A stretch of DNA of 64,000 nt from Bauldia sp. (GTDB lineage Bacteria; Pseudomonadota; Alphaproteobacteria; Rhizobiales; Kaistiaceae): assembly GCA_020849325.1 (NCBI GenBank), contig JADLGL010000066.1, positions 62,001 to 126,000 of the forward strand. The letters run 5' to 3'. Made by a program: the position numbers and the translations under genes. The first letter of the stretch is position 1, and each line of letters begins with the position of its first letter. Shown here piece by piece: positions 61,945 to 64,000 of the stretch. The notes beneath the pieces are model-generated. The model searched no databases and was not told the origin of the DNA. It was given only the letters and a program-made list of their open reading frames with translations.

Positions 61945-63195
61945 TCAGCGGTTCCGGGGCTGCGGGATCGGCTGGTAGAAGCCCATCGTCTCGAGCGCGG
62001 CGGGATTGGGGCGGAGCGGGATGGCGCCGGGCTCGAAGCCGTTGGCGGCGAGGATCGCGGCCGCGAGCTCGAGGTAGCGCGCGTCGGCGAGCGTCCCCGG
62101 AGCGCTCGGCGGCATCGTCCTCAGCGCGTCGAGAAGATCGGACATGGTCCGCGTGAACCAGCGTTCGGCGAATGCGGGGCCGGCGAGGCCCGACGCCGCG
62201 CCGCCACGCATGTCGGCGCCGTGGCACGAGGCGCAGCCGAGGGTGACGTACTGGTCGGCGCCAACGTCGGCCTGGACGGCGAGGAAGACGGCCGGGTTGA
62301 GGCCGGGGAGCTGGACGCCGACGATCCGCGGCACGTCCGGCGTTTCGGCGGGGGCCGGAACGAGCGTCGCGAGCCAGGCGATGACGTTCGCCCGCGTGGC
62401 GGGATCGTCGAAGCCGCCGAAGCCCATGCGCGTTCCGGGAATCTCAGCGCCGGGCGCGGCGAGGAAGGCGTCGAGGCGCTCCGGCGTCCAGGTGGCGCCC
62501 GTGGCTGCGAGGGCCCGGAAGGCCGGCGAATAGGCGAAGGCCGGATCGCGGCCGACCGGCGCGCCGACGATGCCGAAGAGGTTCGGTCCGATGCCGGCAC
62601 CGCCGCCCTGATCGACGGTGTGACAGATCTCGCACTGCATCAGGTAGATCGCGCCGTCGGCCGGGTTCGCCACCGCGAGGCGCTCCTCGATCGTGGGTGC
62701 CTGCGCGACGACCACGGGCGCCTCGGCGGCCGGGACCGGGACAGTCGGGGCCGGCGCCGTGGCGGCTGCTGGGGTGGCAGCGGCTGGCGCCGGATTGGTG
62801 AAGGGCGGCTGCTGCAGCCAGAGGAGCTCCTGGGTCGTCGGCGGGACGATCGCAGGGGCTTCCGGCGCGGCGGGCGCGGCCGCGACGGCCGGCTCCGCCG
62901 CGGGGGGCGGAGTGGCGATCGGTGCCGCGGCGGGTTCGGCGGTCGGTTCTACTGGCGGCGCCGCGATCATGGCGGCAGGGGTTTCCGGAGCGGTCGGCGT
63001 CACGGCAACGGCCGCCACCTCGACCACCGGGGCACCCTCTGCCGGCGGGGCAGCGACGACGGGCGGCGCGGTCTCCGCCACCGGCGTCGGAGCGGGTGTG
63101 GCGGGAGGGTCGACCGGATCACTGGAATCGCCGCAGGCGGCGAGCGTCAGCGCGGCCAGAACGGCGCCCGCAAGCGCCAGACGACGTCCGATCAT
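61945..63195 (-). CDS. Dihaem cytochrome c lipoprotein with long Ala/Pro linker
   Basis: 416 residues. Signal RLALAGAVLAALTLAACGDS with lipobox, then an Ala/Pro/Val-rich linker of about 150 residues without structure. The first haem domain has CEICHTVDQGGGAGIGPNLF with ATWTPERLDAFLAAPG and GTRMGFGGFDD (class I, cytochrome c2/c550-like, axial Met in GTRMGF). The second has LGCASCHGADMRGGAASGLA and a FTRTMSDLLDALRTMPPSAP helix, like cytochrome domains of dehydrogenases. The long flexible tether would let the haem domains reach partners across the periplasm. Partner enzymes are unknown. Confidence 0.88.
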   Translation of the reverse strand: MIGRRLALAGAVLAALTLAACGDSSDPVDPPATPAPTPVAETAPPVVAAPPAEGAPVVEVAAVAVTPTAPETPAAMIAAPPVEPTAEPAAAPIATPPPAAEPAVAAAPAAPEAPAIVPPTTQELLWLQQPPFTNPAPAAATPAAATAPAPTVPVPAAEAPVVVAQAPTIEERLAVANPADGAIYLMQCEICHTVDQGGGAGIGPNLFGIVGAPVGRDPAFAYSPAFRALAATGATWTPERLDAFLAAPGAEIPGTRMGFGGFDDPATRANVIAWLATLVPAPAETPDVPRIVGVQLPGLNPAVFLAVQADVGADQYVTLGCASCHGADMRGGAASGLAGPAFAERWFTRTMSDLLDALRTMPPSAPGTLADARYLELAAAILAANGFEPGAIPLRPNPAALETMGFYQPIPQPRNR

Positions 63196-63300
63196 CCCGT
63201 TTCCTCGCGGGCCGTTCGCGCTCCCCTCGGGCGCCGGCCTCTTGCGATCACCTTGGCACGCGGCAACGTCCGGCGGAAGCGCGGTCGGGGCGCCGATCGG

Positions 63301-63987
63301 TCAGGTGCGGCAGATGGCGGCGAAGGCGGGTTCGAAGGTGGCGCGAAGCGCGGCATCGACGTCGACCATCGTGGCTTCGACGCCGAGGGCACGGAGGCTC
63401 GTCACGCCGTGCTCGCGAATGCCGCACGGGACGATGCCGGCATAGTGGGAGAGGTCCGGGTGGACGTTCAGCGCCACGCCGTGGAGCGTCACCCAGCGCC
63501 GCACGCGCACGCCGACGGCGGCGATCTTTGCCTCACCGGCCGGTGTCTCGACCCAGACGCCGATGCGGCCGTCCCGCCGGCCGGCCGCGATGCCGAAGGT
63601 TGCGACCGTCGCGATCATCCACGCCTCCAGCGCGCAGACGAAATCGCGGACGTCGTGGCCGCGGCGGCGGAGGTCCATCATCACATAGGCGATGCGCTGG
63701 CCGGGGCCGTGCCAGGTGTACTGGCCGCCGCGGCCGGAGCGGAACACGGGCAGGCCATGCGGATCGAGGAGGTCTTCGTCCCGCGCGCTCGTGCCCGCGG
63801 TGTAAAGGGGCGGGTGCTCGACCAGCCAGATGCGCTCCGGCGCCGTGCCGTCGGCGATCGCCGCGACGCTCCGCTCCATCTCCGAAACGGCGTCGGGGTA
63901 GGGCAGGAGGCCCGGCTCCGTCCGCCATTCGGTCGCGCCGGGGAGTGGCGAAGCCGCTTCGAGCTGGGACGGCGGGGTGGCGCGCAT
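63301..63987 (-). CDS. lipB: Lipoyl(octanoyl) transferase LipB
   Basis: 228 residues, start at the ATG at 63987 near the window end. The family is certain: [60 protein letters not shown] with the catalytic Lys, [20 protein letters not shown] and [20 protein letters not shown] with the catalytic Cys in PCGI. It moves octanoate from acyl carrier protein to lipoyl domains, the first step of lipoate assembly on pyruvate and 2-oxoglutarate dehydrogenases. The length is normal. Confidence 0.96.
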   Translation of the reverse strand: MRATPPSQLEAASPLPGATEWRTEPGLLPYPDAVSEMERSVAAIADGTAPERIWLVEHPPLYTAGTSARDEDLLDPHGLPVFRSGRGGQYTWHGPGQRIAYVMMDLRRRGHDVRDFVCALEAWMIATVATFGIAAGRRDGRIGVWVETPAGEAKIAAVGVRVRRWVTLHGVALNVHPDLSHYAGIVPCGIREHGVTSLRALGVEATMVDVDAALRATFEPAFAAICRT

Positions 63988-64000
63988 GGCAAGACGAAAT

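Overview
The window is a chromosomal segment of a high-GC alphaproteobacterium, most likely of the Hyphomicrobiales (Rhizobiales). I infer this from three things: the conserved gene order erpA-dgt-argS-SPOR-scpAB-tatABC-serS-surE-pcm-LysM/M23-yajC-secDF; families typical of that order (IalB, DUF3572, folate-dependent TrmFO, PadR/ArfB); and bipartite palindromic intergenic repeats of the kind common in that order. A genus cannot be named from the sequence alone.

Left part (1-8.4 kb): the end of a NodU/CmcH-type carbamoyltransferase, a MarR regulator with a DHA2-family exporter, a tiny Gly-rich membrane protein, then a surface-polysaccharide operon (WbuB-like glycosyltransferase, Gmd, GDP-fucose synthase, UDP-glucuronate decarboxylase) ending in a stand-alone molybdopterin-binding CinA-like protein. 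A tRNA-Leu(UAA) follows.

8.6-20 kb is an accessory, stress and respiration region: Rnk, a tandem universal stress protein, a redoxin, NsrR with palindromic operators facing an unknown 3-helix membrane protein, then a complete ba3-type (B-family) cytochrome c oxidase operon (subunit IIa, II, I and a membrane-anchored dihaem cytochrome c). A HEAT-repeat protein, a sensor diguanylate cyclase and a PadR regulator come next.

20-48 kb is housekeeping: ribosome rescue (ArfB), cold shock, Fe-S insertion (ErpA), dGTPase, ArgRS, condensin accessory ScpAB, the Tat translocon, SerRS (with an unusual insertion), SurE/Pcm, an NlpD-like LysM/M23 lipoprotein, YajC-SecD-SecF, two homologues of mitochondrial complex I assembly factors, a toxin-antitoxin pair, TrmFO, SdhE and Mfd. 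Differences from the usual layout are the absence of nagZ between SPOR and scpA and a lone ABC ATPase between scpB and tatA. Between trmFO and sdhE lies a candidate small RNA with an anti-Shine-Dalgarno terminator loop.

48-64 kb: IalB, HspQ, a UbiH-type hydroxylase, a split YeeE/YedE permease, TerC, a quinone oxidoreductase followed by thirteen copies of a 7-bp repeat, several small conserved proteins, RlpA, a cold shock protein, a ModE-like regulator with an MFS carrier, aspartate aminotransferase, three consecutive lipoproteins sharing nearly the same signal peptide (one a dihaem cytochrome c), and LipB. Intergenic spaces carry at least three repeat families, described individually.
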